Source: Candidatus Zhuqueibacterota bacterium
Lineage (GTDB): Bacteria; Zhuqueibacterota; Zhuqueibacteria; Oceanimicrobiales; Oceanimicrobiaceae
Assembly: GCA_029262055.1 (NCBI GenBank)
Contig: JAJDAD010000048.1
Coordinates: forward strand, 1 to 64,000
Length of the DNA stretch: 64,000 nt
Reading direction: 5' to 3'
In this document: positions 51,830 to 62,198 of the stretch, piece by piece
How positions within the stretch are numbered: the stretch's first letter is position 1
How the letters are laid out: each line of letters starts with the position of its first letter
Translations under genes and position numbers: made by a program
The notes under the pieces: model-generated
Database searches by the model: none
Told to the model about the DNA's origin: nothing
What the model saw: the letters and a program-made list of their open reading frames with translations, nothing else

Positions 51830-54613
51830 TCAAGCCTCATCCGCTTGATTGGCAGATCTTTCAAGAACCAGCCCAGCTGTCTCCCGGACAATGGCGTCCT
51901 TTGCTTGCTGCGCCGCAACGACTTCGTCGCGAAGTTCTTCGGTTAAACCACACACCCAGGTCTGATACAACGCACATGCCTGTAACCAGGAGTCATTCCC
52001 TTTCAGCAGATCCAGAATCAGATCCTTCTGTGTCCTGACATTTACGTCGATTAACCCGTCAGCTTTCTGCAACACCTGGTCGATTGGCAGATCATCAACC
52101 ACAGGCAGGAGTAGAGACTTGTGGTCCTTAGAGAGGGTATTGTCCAGAAATTCAACTGCGTTCACGCGGACTGAACGAGTGGCACTGGTAGTAGCGGCAA
52201 AGGCATTATAGATGTCTTTTGGCGGATAGCGCAGCCCAAGAAGTCGAAAAATGCGCTCCAGATGATCGTCCAGGCGCTCTTGCAACGATCTCTGCAAAAG
52301 GTTTCGGCCGTCCCTTTCCTGCTGGCTATTGGTGGACTCCGCCAGATGAAAATAGGCCAGGGTCTGGTAATACATTTTTGTCTCTTCCAGCAAGACCCGG
52401 TCAACGCGCGTATCAAATTTCAGGTCGGAATAGTTGGTCCTCAGCCTGTTAAGCGCCTTGATGATTCTGTACCGGAGTGTGTCATCGGCACCATCCAGCT
52501 TCTCAAGCAAAGCTTCGACGGATTCCTGAGTCCCGAGCAAGGCCAGGCTCCTGGGGATTTCCATGCGCACTGCCGGCGCAACCTTCTGGTCAGACAGGGT
52601 GGCGACCAGCTCGGGCAGGATTTCTTCACCAAGGTTGGCCAACGCAGCTCTGGCGGCTTTTCGCAATGACCGGTCAGCCAGACTCTCCACCAGATCAGGC
52701 AGAAACTCCGCGGCGTGAATTTGTCCGATACTTGCAACAGCGGTTTGCCGTACAGTCTGATCGGGGTCTTGCAGTAGTTGGCGGAGATAGGCTTTCGCGT
52801 TGCTGATTCCGGGATGGCCCAGGGCCTGTGCTGCTTCGGTGCGGCTCGAACAGTCGCCCTGCAAAAACGTTTCAAGGACTTCAGGGGTTATATAGTGCTT
52901 TGCCAGATGCGGCTGGCTGGCCACATATTGCAGGGTGCCTCCGCGCAAATGCCGGTCGTCCGCTGCCAGTCCTTTCCTGATGAGAGTTTCTGGGGCCTGC
53001 TCGGAAAACTCCACATAAAAGCTAACCGCCTCGCGGCGCACATCCGTGTTTTCATCCCTAATCAGGGGTTGCACGGACGGCAAAAGGCCCTTGAGCTTGT
53101 GGGCGTAAACCGCCTGCAACGTGTGGTAGCGAACGTTGGCGGATTTATGCCGGAGCAACGGTTCGAGGGGCGGCTTCAGATCAACACCCTGCACCGATGT
53201 CAGGATTCTTAGTGCGTAAACTACCTGTCGTTCGTTACGACTTGCCAGTGACAATAGGAGGGAATTGATCGTGGCTTCATCTTTAATGCTAACCGGAATC
53301 TCATCGTAGTCGATCCGGCGTTTGGCAATCGCCAGCCTGAACGAGTTAACATATTCTTTGTTGATTACGATGGCTAACCCGATCCAGACTATTGTGATTC
53401 CGAGTACTAGAAGACTAATCTCAGAAATTGTAAACCCAAGCCCGGTGTAGAAAACCAGAAGCACCAACCCCGCCAGCCCGCGCGCAAAGCGATCCACAAA
53501 CATATCGATAAATCCCTTTGCCTTCCTTTTGAGCTCCGTAGGCACCGGCAGAAACAAGAGTTCGATTCCGACCTTATTAATCGAGTGACGAAAGGCGCCG
53601 TCACCGACCTTTAATGCCAAAATGGAGGTCAAGCCGAATCCGAGGAAAACCCATGTCGAAGATAGCGCCAAAGCCACGGGTAAAAACAAAATTGTCATGC
53701 CGACACCGAAACGCTGCAAGATTGTATTGGCAAAAACCACTTGAAACAACAGAGCTGCGATACTGAGGTTCGAAAGCCAGAAGCCCAGGAACCCGGTCAG
53801 TGAGTCGGTGTCAGACATCTGTCGGGATGCGAAGGCGATAAATTGAAAATCGGCAATTTGTACAGCCATGTAGGTGAGGGCGACAATTGCCACCAGGCAG
53901 AGAACGTGCCTTGAACCCCTGATCGAGGCAAACATGTCGCCAGACAAGCCTACGCTGCGGGATGCGTCCTGAGAGGCCTGACCGCGCCGGGCAGTCTCCA
54001 GAGAGATATCACGATTTTTCCAGGCCTGATCAATCAGTACAAAAGCGACCGACAGCAATCCAACACAGAAAAATGCCAGATTTGAAGTGCCGCCCAGGAC
54101 TGTGACAAGTATGCGCGTGCAGTAACCACCCAGAATCCCGCCAAGCAAACCGCTAGCGGTCAGGATGGGGAAGATTCTCTTCGCCTCACGCACATTGAAG
54201 ACGTAGTTGGTCAAGAGCCAGAACTGCGTCGTCGTCAAAACGCCGTAAATACTGGCCCAGATAAACAAGACATAATAGAGGACAGGGGAGTCAATCTGTA
54301 GAGAGAGCAGCCAGCGCTGGCCAAGTAAGGTGGCAATCAAAAAGAGGGTGCTGGACTTGATCAGTAAATCCAGCTTAAGCCTGCGCGAAATCCGCAGGTA
54401 CAGAGCCACAAACACGCCTGCGACCAGCGCCAGCACCATATAAAGAACCGGTAACTGCTCCAGGCCCAGATTTGACACGAACAAAGACCTGGTCATCGGT
54501 TTGAGGACATTGTACGAAGCGACCACCACAAAAATGTAGGCGGACATGATGGCCACTCGTTTGAGCTCACCCGGTCTCAGGTCGATCGACTTTTCGAATA
54601 GTCTGACTTTCAT
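51830..54613 (-). CDS. NTP/NDP-exchange-transporter-like protein with HEAT repeats
   Basis: A 927-residue fusion. Residues about 15-430 form an MFS-like, roughly 12-helix domain resembling the ATP:ADP antiporter (Npt/Tlc) family ('LKPMTRSLFVSNLGLEQLPVLYM' region, 'FWLLTNYVFNVREAKRIFPIL'). Residues about 445-760 form HEAT/PBS-lyase-like helical repeats ('RQTAVASIGQIHAAEFLPDLVESLADRSLRKAARAALANL' region). Related proteins elsewhere carry a cyclic-nucleotide-binding domain, here encoded by the next gene. Transport of nucleotides is unproven for this non-parasitic type. An AATCGG/CCGATT inverted repeat at 54742-54755 lies upstream. Confidence 0.85.
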   Translation of the reverse strand: MKVRLFEKSIDLRPGELKRVAIMSAYIFVVVASYNVLKPMTRSLFVSNLGLEQLPVLYMVLALVAGVFVALYLRISRRLKLDLLIKSSTLFLIATLLGQRWLLSLQIDSPVLYYVLFIWASIYGVLTTTQFWLLTNYVFNVREAKRIFPILTASGLLGGILGGYCTRILVTVLGGTSNLAFFCVGLLSVAFVLIDQAWKNRDISLETARRGQASQDASRSVGLSGDMFASIRGSRHVLCLVAIVALTYMAVQIADFQFIAFASRQMSDTDSLTGFLGFWLSNLSIAALLFQVVFANTILQRFGVGMTILFLPVALALSSTWVFLGFGLTSILALKVGDGAFRHSINKVGIELLFLPVPTELKRKAKGFIDMFVDRFARGLAGLVLLVFYTGLGFTISEISLLVLGITIVWIGLAIVINKEYVNSFRLAIAKRRIDYDEIPVSIKDEATINSLLLSLASRNERQVVYALRILTSVQGVDLKPPLEPLLRHKSANVRYHTLQAVYAHKLKGLLPSVQPLIRDENTDVRREAVSFYVEFSEQAPETLIRKGLAADDRHLRGGTLQYVASQPHLAKHYITPEVLETFLQGDCSSRTEAAQALGHPGISNAKAYLRQLLQDPDQTVRQTAVASIGQIHAAEFLPDLVESLADRSLRKAARAALANLGEEILPELVATLSDQKVAPAVRMEIPRSLALLGTQESVEALLEKLDGADDTLRYRIIKALNRLRTNYSDLKFDTRVDRVLLEETKMYYQTLAYFHLAESTNSQQERDGRNLLQRSLQERLDDHLERIFRLLGLRYPPKDIYNAFAATTSATRSVRVNAVEFLDNTLSKDHKSLLLPVVDDLPIDQVLQKADGLIDVNVRTQKDLILDLLKGNDSWLQACALYQTWVCGLTEELRDEVVAAQQAKDAIVRETAGLVLERSANQADEA

Positions 54614-54741
54614 TGCAGGGTCGACTGTTTATTGAAGCGTGTATGTCATTGGAATACGGCCGGCTTTCTCAGTCATTTTCTAAATTGGACTGGCACATAC
54701 AACTCAAAATATATCGATCTAACCTGTATGAGTCAATCTAA

Positions 54742-54755
54742 AATCGGCTCCGATT
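54742..54755. promoter_or_regulatory. Short inverted repeat upstream of the transporter gene
   Basis: AATCGG and CCGATT separated by two bases, about 130 bases before the ATG at 54613. It may be an operator. The surrounding gap (54614-54910) holds no gene. Confidence 0.35.
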
Positions 54756-54910
54756 AGTAATTGTAAATCCAAAGTTTAGTAAGTACATACGGCAGCAATA
54801 CACGCAAGCTCACCCGGGACGTCTGACTGCACTGCCCACTTGCGGAATAAGGGAATGGCCTTGCGTAGCTAAGATGCCAGGCAAGTTATGGGGAAGCCGG
54901 AATGGCAGCC

Positions 54911-55939
54911 TCAGACGGGCAGAAGCTCAGCGATGAATCGTCCATCATGCATGATGGCCTTATCCTCGACCCAGATATTGAAATCCCGTCCCACGCAGTC
55001 GATGTGCGTGGTGGACGTCCAGTCCTGGCCGGTATGCTCACTGTACGGGTGTCCGAAGGCGATGTGGATGCCCGGCATCTTTTCATCCTGCAGGATATTT
55101 CCGATGATCTCCGTGGCCGCGAGGTTGGTACCGATGGCGAACTCACCCACACGGTTACTGTTTTCGTCGGTGTTGACATATTGTTCAAACTCGTGCAGAA
55201 GGCTTTTGTTTTCACACGACATTTTTCTGATGCGGGTATTTTCAATCTCGATGGACAGGGGCGTCTTCTTCAGGTCGCCGTACTTCTTGCACAGGTAGTT
55301 GCCGACGACTCCGTCCACCACGAAAAGTCCGTTGATATTGTGGGGCGAAGTGAAAATCTCGCCGCCGGGCAGATTGCCCCATTTGTCCGGGCTAATGATG
55401 CCGCTGGTATTCAGCCAGCGCAATTCCGGCGAAAACTCAACGTGGATATCGGTGCCGGCAGCGGTCTTTGCCCTCAGCTTGGTGGCCTCGCGAATTCCAG
55501 CCAACAGACGCTTGCCCAAAGCATCAATTTGATTAAAATCAGCCAGCATTCCCTGCAGCATGATCTTCTTGCTAATATTGACCATGTGCCCGTGCCGGAT
55601 CTTTCTGCGGTTGATGACCTCGACCATCTGCATTCGGATGCGGAGCTCTCCCGGCTCCGCGGAGGCCGCATAGATGCTGACCTGAGACCTCTCCAGAAAC
55701 TCAAGGATTATGCCCGGCATGTCCGCGACAGGCCGGGGCGCGAAGTCCTCCAAAACGAATACATGCACAGGACTTCCTACCTGGTCGGCTTCATCCTTCA
55801 GGGCAGCAGCGATTTCGCATGCTTCCCGGTCAGTAATGATGGTGATGGTCTCTTCAGGTTGCAGTTTCAAGCAGGTATGAATCGCGTTGAACGCGCCAGC
55901 GCGCAAGCTGGAATCTATCTCTATTTTGCTAAAGTCCAT
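54911..55939 (-). CDS. M29-family metallo-aminopeptidase (AmpS/aminopeptidase T-like)
   Basis: A 342-residue cytosolic metallopeptidase that matches the M29 family. It has the family motifs 'LPGGEIFTSPH' (metal-binding glutamate), 'NSNRVGEFAIGTNLAA', 'HIAFGHPYSEHTG' and 'STTHIDCV'. It is a little shorter than typical 370-410-residue members. It lies 48 bases after the YbdK-like gene, in one likely operon. Substrate range cannot be read from sequence. Confidence 0.85.
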   Translation of the reverse strand: MDFSKIEIDSSLRAGAFNAIHTCLKLQPEETITIITDREACEIAAALKDEADQVGSPVHVFVLEDFAPRPVADMPGIILEFLERSQVSIYAASAEPGELRIRMQMVEVINRRKIRHGHMVNISKKIMLQGMLADFNQIDALGKRLLAGIREATKLRAKTAAGTDIHVEFSPELRWLNTSGIISPDKWGNLPGGEIFTSPHNINGLFVVDGVVGNYLCKKYGDLKKTPLSIEIENTRIRKMSCENKSLLHEFEQYVNTDENSNRVGEFAIGTNLAATEIIGNILQDEKMPGIHIAFGHPYSEHTGQDWTSTTHIDCVGRDFNIWVEDKAIMHDGRFIAELLPV

Positions 55940-55987
55940 TTCGAGTCGTGTTCGAATCTCCAGGTGACGGCTGAGCGTTTTAGTGAG

Positions 55988-57106
55988 TTAGTCACGCAGC
56001 CCCAAATGGGTCTCGTCGATGATAAAATCCACCACCTTGCGAAAGTCTTTCGTATCTTCCCAGACTTTTAACTGGCGATCGGCACCGGTTCCCATCTTGA
56101 TGATCTCGTTTACATAATTGATCTCGGCACGCGATCCCAAGTCATCCACAACGTCATCTACAAATTCGAGCAGCTCTTGCAGGAGTTGTTTGATTTCAAC
56201 CTCCTCGCTCTTGCCAAAGTCGATCAGTTTCCCGTGAATACCATAGCGGCTGGCGCGCCAGCGATTCTCCATTATCAGCACACGGCGATACAGCCGAAAG
56301 CCGAGGTTCTGATTGATCAACTTGTACAGTTTTGCCACGATTGCCTGAAACAGCGCGGCTATGGCGATGGTTTCATCTACTCGCAGTGGCACATCGCAGA
56401 TACGAAATTCCAGCGTATCAAAGTGCGGATGGAGCCGGATATCCCACCAGATCTTCTTACCATTATCGATACAATTGGTCTTAACCAGGAGTTTAATAAA
56501 GTTCTCGTACTCCGCGAGGCTGGTAAAATGATCCGGAATACCCGTCCTTGGAAAGCGGTCAAAGACTTTGATGCGATAGGAGTTGAAGCCGGTGTTACGA
56601 CCAACCCAGAATGGTGAGTTGGTGGAAAGGGCCAGCACATGTGGCAGAAAGTAGCGGGCTGCATTCAGAATATGAATGGCGCGCTCACGACTATCTATAC
56701 CAACATGCACATGCAAGCCGAAAATCAAATTGGCGCGCGCCACCAGTTGCATGTCCTGAACCAGAGTATGATATCTCGGGTCATCCGTTATCGGCTGGTC
56801 GATCCAGTGCGAAAACGGATGCGTGCCGGACGCTGCAATCCTGGACCCATTCTCTTTGGCGAGACCTGCCAGTTGCGAACGGAGCGTGACGATTTCCGAC
56901 TTGGCCTCCTTGATATCCGCGCAAACAGTAGTACCGGTCTCAACCACCGACTGGTGCATCTCCTGTTTCAAGACATCCCTGAGCGCGTCCTTGCGATCTT
57001 TGGTTGCGAGCATTTGTGCTATGTGGGCCTTGAGCTCCCGAGTCTCCGGATCAATGAGTTGAAACTCTTCTTCGATTCCCAGACTGAACAGTTTACCCCC
57101 GCTCAT
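55988..57106 (-). CDS. ybdK: YbdK-family carboxylate-amine ligase (glutamate-cysteine ligase 2-like)
   Basis: A 372-residue ATP-dependent ligase related to glutamate-cysteine ligase. The N-terminus 'FSLGIEEEFQLIDPETREL' and 'FGLHVHVGI', 'IWWDIRLHPHFDTLEFRICD' are the family's conserved residues. The E. coli homologue has only weak gamma-glutamylcysteine activity, so the true substrate is uncertain. The start 'MSGGKLFSLGIEEEF' is at the ATG at 57106. The upstream 497 bases hold divergent promoters. Confidence 0.9.
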   Translation of the reverse strand: MSGGKLFSLGIEEEFQLIDPETRELKAHIAQMLATKDRKDALRDVLKQEMHQSVVETGTTVCADIKEAKSEIVTLRSQLAGLAKENGSRIAASGTHPFSHWIDQPITDDPRYHTLVQDMQLVARANLIFGLHVHVGIDSRERAIHILNAARYFLPHVLALSTNSPFWVGRNTGFNSYRIKVFDRFPRTGIPDHFTSLAEYENFIKLLVKTNCIDNGKKIWWDIRLHPHFDTLEFRICDVPLRVDETIAIAALFQAIVAKLYKLINQNLGFRLYRRVLIMENRWRASRYGIHGKLIDFGKSEEVEIKQLLQELLEFVDDVVDDLGSRAEINYVNEIIKMGTGADRQLKVWEDTKDFRKVVDFIIDETHLGLRD

Positions 57107-57603
57107 AGTCGGCCTCGCTAATTGTTGTGCAGTTCGATGATATCAGTATTGTGAATGGACAGGCAGGCAACAGAATTACCTGAAAATCTGAAAGAATTGC
57201 AAGATTTTTTTATGATGGGGTTGCCAGTGACTTGCTGAAATATCGGCGAAAGGCCTATTTCAGTCGCCAATCACTATCCAACGCCTCGCACATCGCCACC
57301 GCCATCTGACACTCTGGCAGGCGAGCCGTCTTGCTGGCATGCCCATCTTAACTTCTGATTTCTTCTGGGGATCTCTTTGCTCGTAAGCATATGGTCAACT
57401 CGCTTTTCAGTCAGTTTTTGGAATCTGCTTAGCTAAGTAATGGCAAAAAAGTGTTTCTGCACCAAGTTAAGTGTTGAACATATTGTTGCGGCAACGACAC
57501 GTACCGGAGTCGAACCACAGTATCAAACTGGCAACCCTCCTGCTTGACATTTCCGGAGCGATTCCTAAATTAGACTCTGATTTTATAACAAGCGGACCAC
57601 AAT
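57107..57603. other. Divergent intergenic stretch between ybdK-like and alcohol dehydrogenase genes
   Basis: No gene is supported in these 497 bases. A sigma-70-like box pair for the plus-strand dehydrogenase lies at 57544-57571. There is a T-run near 57207-57213 with no convincing stem before it. No riboswitch pattern was recognised. Confidence 0.45.
57544..57571 (+). promoter_or_regulatory. Candidate promoter for the zinc alcohol dehydrogenase gene
   Basis: TTGACA (57544-57549) is a perfect -35; TAAATT (57566-57571) is a moderate -10, with a 16-base gap. The TTG start at 57604 is 33 bases further on, a reasonable leader. Confidence 0.5.
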
Positions 57604-58650
57604 TTGAAGGCACTTACCTTTCACGGCAAAGCCGCGGTCATTTACGAGACTGTTCCTGACCCGGTAATCGAAGAACCTGGCGACGCCATCGTGAAAGTCG
57701 ATGTATGCGCAATCTGCGGTTCGGACATGCATCCCTATCATGAACGGGAAAAGGGGTTGGACCACGGAACGGTCATGGGGCATGAATTTGTCGGGGAAAT
57801 TGTGGAGGTTGGCAGTGAGGTTCGCCACCTAACAAAAGGCCGCGAGGTCTTTAGTCCTTTCACCACAAATTGCGGTGATTGTTTTTATTGTAGAAAGGGA
57901 CTAACAGCGCGTTGTGTTCACGGTCGACTTTTCGGCTGGATTGAAAAGAACAACGGCCTGCATGGCGGACAAGCGGAGTTTGTCAGGGTGCCGATGGCAG
58001 ACTCAACATTGCTGGAAATCCCGGATGGCGTTCGACCGGAAGAAGCCCTGCTGTTGGGCGACATTTTTTCAACCGGCTACTTCTGCGCAGAGAATGCCGA
58101 GATCGAACCGGGAGGAGTCTATGTCGTCGTCGGCTGCGGACCGGTAGGACTTATGGCTATCGCAGCCGCCAGAGAATTGGGGGCAGAGCAAATCCTCGCC
58201 TGTGATACCATTCCGGAACGGCTTGCCCTGGCAGGTAAGTTTGGTGCAACTACGGTTGACTTTAAGGAGGAGAGTGTAATTGACTTTGTGCGCGAAAAGA
58301 CGGACGGGCGGGGCGCCGATGCCGTCCTCGAGGTGGTCGGCAGCCATGCGGCAGGAAGAAACGCTTTCGAGCTGGTGCGGCCGGGCGGAATCATCTCCAC
58401 GGTGGGCGTGCACACGGATACCCGTCTCAGCTTCACACCGGCAGAGGCGTATGACAAAAATATCACTTACAAAGTCGGCCGCTGTTCCGCCAGGTTCTAC
58501 ATGCAAAAATTGCTGCCCATCATCCAGAAAAACACGCTTGACCTAACCCGGGTAATTACGCACCGGGCATCATTGTCACACGGCCCGGAGGCCTATCGCA
58601 TGTTTGACAACAAAGCGGATGGCTGCCTCAAAGTGGTGCTGCAACCTTAA
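57604..58650 (+). CDS. Zinc-dependent medium-chain alcohol dehydrogenase
   Basis: A 348-residue MDR-family dehydrogenase that oxidises an alcohol with NAD(P). Catalytic zinc ligands are C38 ('CAICGSDMH') and H60-E61 ('VMGHEFVG'), structural zinc ligands C90, C93, C96 and C104, and the Rossmann motif is in 'VVGCGPVGLMAIAAARELGA'. The start is a TTG at 57604 (M-K-A-L-T-F). It resembles the glutathione-independent or S-type members, but the substrate is unknown. A hairpin (GTCCCG 58661-58666, CGGGAC 58678-58683) lies after the stop, without a T-run. Confidence 0.92.
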   Translation: MKALTFHGKAAVIYETVPDPVIEEPGDAIVKVDVCAICGSDMHPYHEREKGLDHGTVMGHEFVGEIVEVGSEVRHLTKGREVFSPFTTNCGDCFYCRKGLTARCVHGRLFGWIEKNNGLHGGQAEFVRVPMADSTLLEIPDGVRPEEALLLGDIFSTGYFCAENAEIEPGGVYVVVGCGPVGLMAIAAARELGAEQILACDTIPERLALAGKFGATTVDFKEESVIDFVREKTDGRGADAVLEVVGSHAAGRNAFELVRPGGIISTVGVHTDTRLSFTPAEAYDKNITYKVGRCSARFYMQKLLPIIQKNTLDLTRVITHRASLSHGPEAYRMFDNKADGCLKVVLQP

Positions 58651-58779
58651 CGGCAAGAAGGTCCCGCATCTTGCTGCCGGGACTATCTTATCCTGACTTG
58701 AGAGACTGCATGAGGTCTGCTCTACGAACGGCGGGATAACACCCTGAAGGCGTTGCGTAACACCAAAAGAAACGTCGAC

Positions 58780-59106
58780 CTAAAGCTCAGCCCACTTTCC
58801 CTCACCTTCCCAAATCCGCAGGGTAAATGGGAAAGCCAGGGTGCGCTGCAACTGGGAATGAATCATCTCACAGATATTCTCAACGGACGGGTAGTCCAGA
58901 AAATCATTGAGTGACTTATGATCATACTTCTGCAGGACTTCCTCCACTGCTGATTTCATATCAGCAAAATCAATAACCATCCCGTCCTTGTTTTCCCCGG
59001 TTATGACAACTTCTACTTTGTAGGTATGCCCGTGCAACTGTCCGCATTTGGCATGGCCGGGCAAAAAATGCGCGCAGTCTATATGGTGAGTGGTGCCTAA
59101 CTTCAT
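58780..59106 (-). CDS. queD: 6-carboxytetrahydropterin synthase QueD-like
   Basis: A 108-residue member of the 6-pyruvoyl-tetrahydropterin synthase fold, which in bacteria makes carboxytetrahydropterin for queuosine (7-deazaguanine). Zinc ligands are visible as H13, H25 and H27 in 'CAHFLPGHAKCGQLHGHTY', with the catalytic cysteine C21. 'MVIDFADMK' and 'YDHKSLND' are conserved. No other queuosine gene is adjacent, so other members of this fold remain possible. Confidence 0.88.
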   Translation of the reverse strand: MKLGTTHHIDCAHFLPGHAKCGQLHGHTYKVEVVITGENKDGMVIDFADMKSAVEEVLQKYDHKSLNDFLDYPSVENICEMIHSQLQRTLAFPFTLRIWEGEGKWAEL

Positions 59107-59147
59107 TGCGAGTTGTTTGTCCTTGTGATTTCAAGGGCAGAAAATAA

Positions 59148-59184
59148 CAAAAAAAGCCTCAAACATCCAAACGGTATTTGAGGC
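59148..59184 (-). terminator. Rho-independent terminator of ftsH
   Basis: On the minus strand GCCTCAAA (59184-59177) pairs with TTTGAGGC (59163-59156), with a 13-base loop, followed by TTTTTTT (59155-59149). It lies 26 bases past the ftsH stop and is the clearest terminator in the window. Confidence 0.9.
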
Positions 59185-59209
59185 TTGTGCTGCCGATGGT
59201 TAAGACGGG

Positions 59210-61141
59210 CTAGGCTGTTTTCCGGGATCGTAGTCGCCGGCTTTGACCGTTCTTTTTTGCATTGAGCAGGTCGTGCAACTCGTCTCCCTCGACAACCTCC
59301 TTCTCCAGCAACAATTTTGCTAGAATCCTTAGCTTGGCTTTTTTTGATACCAGTAACGTCCGGACTGTCTTGTAAGCGGATTCGACGATTTCCCGAACCT
59401 CCAAATCAATTTCAGCGGCTATTTTTTCGCTGTAGGCATTTCCCGAGCCTGTGTCGATACCGAGAAAAATCGGACGCTTTTCCCTGGCATAAGAGAGCGG
59501 CCCCAACTTCTCACTCATACCATACTCGGTTACCATACTGCGCGCAATGGCTGTGGCACGCTCCAGGTCGTTTTGCGCCCCGGTCGAGACCTCGTTGAAA
59601 ATGATCTCCTCAGCGACCCTGCCGCCCAGCAACACCTGCAAACGATGCAGGAGTTCGGTCTTTGTCATCAAGTACCGGTCTTCGGTGGGCAATTGCAGGG
59701 TGTAGCCCAGCGCTGCTACGCCGCGGGGGATGATGGAAACCCGATGCACGGGATCGACGTTCGTGACCGAAGCGGCCACCACGGCATGTCCGGCTTCGTG
59801 ATACGCGACGATGTCCTTTTCTTTGCTATTGAGGACCCGGCTTTTGCGTTCAAGGCCGGCGACTACACGATCGATTGCTTCCTCCAGATCTTTCTCTGCC
59901 ACCGCCTTTTTTCCTGCCCGGGCGGCAAGCAGAGCTGCCTCATTAACAACATTGGCAAGATCCGCTCCGACAAACCCCGGCGTCCTGGCCGCAACGACGC
60001 GCAGAGCAACCCGCTTGCCAAGTTTGACTTTTTCAGCATGAACGCGCAAGATTGCCTCGCGGCCATTTATGTCCGGTCTGTCCACCACGATTTGGCGGTC
60101 AAAGCGCCCGGGCCTGAGCAGCGCGAGATCGAGGATTTCCGGCCGGTTGGTAGCGGCCATAATGATCACGCCCAGGTTAGGATCGAAGCCGTCCATTTCG
60201 ACCAGAAGCTGATTCAAGGTCTGCTCGCGTTCGTCGTGCCCGGCTAGCGGATTAATCCCGCGCGCCTTACCCAGGGCATCTAGCTCGTCAATGAAAACAA
60301 TGGACGGCGCCTGCTGACCGGCCTGTTGAAATAAGTCGCGTACCCGGGCGGCGCCGACGCCAACAAACATCTCCACGAAATCAGCGCCGGACAGACTGAA
60401 GAACGGCACGCCGGCTTCGCCCGCGACGGCTTTCGCCAACAGAGTCTTCCCGGTTCCCGGCGGGCCAACCAGCAGCACGCCTTTCGGGATCTGTCCGCCA
60501 AGATTTTTGAACTTCTCCGGACTCTTCAAAAAATCGACGACTTCCTCTACTTCCTCGACTGCTTCCTCTATGCCGGCGACGTCCTTAAACCGCGTTTTCG
60601 TCTTTCCTTCCACGTACACTTTTGCTTTGCTCTTCCCAATCGACATCATGCCGCCGGTTGGATTTATCTTGCGAAAGACAAAGCCCCAGATGCCGAACAG
60701 GATCAACATTGGGAATAGCCAGTAAAACATGACACTTTGCCACCAGTCGTCGTTCTTCTTGCCTTCGAATTGCACAGCGGCAGCCTGCAGGTCTTTAACG
60801 AGGTCGGGATCTTCAACACGTACGGTGGTGAACAATTGCAGGCCCTCAGCGGTCGATTTCTTGTTCCCGCCCGATTCCCGGTCGGCGCCAATATCCGCGC
60901 TCCCCTCGGCGAACATTTCGCCCATGATTCTGTCAGGCGAGACTTTAACCTCATGTATCTGTTTGTTCGCCAGCATGCTTTTGAATGTGCTGTAAGGAAT
61001 GACCTGCACCTCCTGTTGCACCAGCATGCTTTGCATTCCGTACATAATTAAAAAGGCCAAAAGCACATACCAAATGGAAAAGTTGACACGTTTCGGTGAC
61101 AGGCCGTTACGTTGCGGATCTGTGCGTTTGGGAACTTGCAT
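59210..61141 (-). CDS. ftsH: ATP-dependent zinc metalloprotease FtsH
   Basis: A membrane-anchored AAA+ protease that degrades damaged membrane proteins and regulatory factors. The 643 residues have two membrane helices (about 22-42 and 138-156), the Walker A G-P-P-G-T-G-K-T at about 226-233, 'FIDELDALG', the second region of homology '[20 protein letters not shown]', and the zinc motif H-E-A-G-H at 448-452. The C-terminal tail is basic. It follows htpX by 93 bases, and a strong terminator follows it. Confidence 0.97.
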   Translation of the reverse strand: MQVPKRTDPQRNGLSPKRVNFSIWYVLLAFLIMYGMQSMLVQQEVQVIPYSTFKSMLANKQIHEVKVSPDRIMGEMFAEGSADIGADRESGGNKKSTAEGLQLFTTVRVEDPDLVKDLQAAAVQFEGKKNDDWWQSVMFYWLFPMLILFGIWGFVFRKINPTGGMMSIGKSKAKVYVEGKTKTRFKDVAGIEEAVEEVEEVVDFLKSPEKFKNLGGQIPKGVLLVGPPGTGKTLLAKAVAGEAGVPFFSLSGADFVEMFVGVGAARVRDLFQQAGQQAPSIVFIDELDALGKARGINPLAGHDEREQTLNQLLVEMDGFDPNLGVIIMAATNRPEILDLALLRPGRFDRQIVVDRPDINGREAILRVHAEKVKLGKRVALRVVAARTPGFVGADLANVVNEAALLAARAGKKAVAEKDLEEAIDRVVAGLERKSRVLNSKEKDIVAYHEAGHAVVAASVTNVDPVHRVSIIPRGVAALGYTLQLPTEDRYLMTKTELLHRLQVLLGGRVAEEIIFNEVSTGAQNDLERATAIARSMVTEYGMSEKLGPLSYAREKRPIFLGIDTGSGNAYSEKIAAEIDLEVREIVESAYKTVRTLLVSKKAKLRILAKLLLEKEVVEGDELHDLLNAKKNGQSRRLRSRKTA

Positions 61142-61234
61142 TCTAATTCCGGTCCATGCGCTTTAGCTTACAATGCTTGGGAGGCACGAAGCCATGAACC
61201 CGCCTGCCTTCCGGCCATCTTCTCGCAGTGGACA

Positions 61235-62059
61235 CTAGACCATCTCCTGCAGCCGCTTGACCCGTTCTGCAGTAGTCGGATGAGTCGAAAACAGCGACGC
61301 CAGTCCTTTGCCGCGCAGCGGGTTGACGATAAACATGTGCGCAGATGCCTGGTTGGCGCGCATTGGGATCGCCACCGCAGCGCGCTCAAGATTCTGTAGA
61401 GCCGAGGCCAGGGCGAGCGGCTTGCCACAGATTTCCGCGCCGCCGCGGTCGGCTGCAAACTCGCGCGACCTGGAAATCGCCATCTGGATCAACATGGCTG
61501 CGATGGGTGCCACAATGATCATCAGCAGGCTGGAGAAGGGATTGCCGTCGTCGTCGTCTCCGCCGCCGCCGAAGAAAAAACCCAGGTAGTAAAGCATGTT
61601 GATGGCTCCGGCTATGGTTGCCGCAAGCGAGCCGATCAGGATATCGCGGTGTTTAATATGTGCCAACTCGTGAGCAATCACGCCTTCGAGCTCATCCTGG
61701 TTGAGCATTCTCATGATGCCCTGGGTGACCGCTACCGCTGCATTGTCCGGATTTCGGCCGGTGGCAAATGCGTTGGGCGTATCGCTAGGCATCAGGTACA
61801 CTTTGGGCATAGGCAGGCGCGCCTGTTGTGACAATCGCCTTATCGTGGCATGGAGCTGCGGGGCCTCGGCCTCACTCACCTGTTTGGCGCGATACGTTTT
61901 CAGCACGACTTTATCAGAATACCAAAACCCAAAAAAGTTCATCCCGGCGGCTATTAGAAAAGCTATGACGGCGCCACTTTCCCCGGCGATGGCATTTCCC
62001 ATCATGACTAGGAGAACGGTTAGAAGGGCCATCAAAAGGGTTGTTCGCAACGTATTCAT
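61235..62059 (-). CDS. htpX: Membrane zinc metalloprotease HtpX
   Basis: A heat-shock-related membrane protease of the M48 family, 274 residues. It has four membrane segments, the zinc motif H-E-L-A-H at about 130-134 and a third ligand glutamate in '[13 protein letters not shown]'. The ATG at 62059 is preferred, with AGAGGA upstream; a TTG at 62062 overlaps it. HtpX and FtsH are both membrane-protein quality-control proteases, and here they are neighbours. Confidence 0.95.
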   Translation of the reverse strand: MNTLRTTLLMALLTVLLVMMGNAIAGESGAVIAFLIAAGMNFFGFWYSDKVVLKTYRAKQVSEAEAPQLHATIRRLSQQARLPMPKVYLMPSDTPNAFATGRNPDNAAVAVTQGIMRMLNQDELEGVIAHELAHIKHRDILIGSLAATIAGAINMLYYLGFFFGGGGDDDDGNPFSSLLMIIVAPIAAMLIQMAISRSREFAADRGGAEICGKPLALASALQNLERAAVAIPMRANQASAHMFIVNPLRGKGLASLFSTHPTTAERVKRLQEMV

Positions 62060-62198
62060 CAATCAATTCCTCTATCCGAATTGTTCGTAAATAGGTGATA
62101 TCTTCTTTCTTTTAACGATGAAGGCCGGGCCAGGGTTCATGTTGGGACGAATCTTTTCAGAACCGGCGCAGCCTGTGCTAACGCTTAAGCAGGCAGGC

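Noticed and set aside
51603-51833. 76-codon minus-strand frame between the transporter and cNMP-binding genes
   Set aside because: It overlaps both real genes at its ends in a different frame and has no family match.
54902-56071. 389-codon plus-strand frame
   Set aside because: It runs antisense to the M29 peptidase and YbdK genes, which have clear family motifs; the antisense frame has none.
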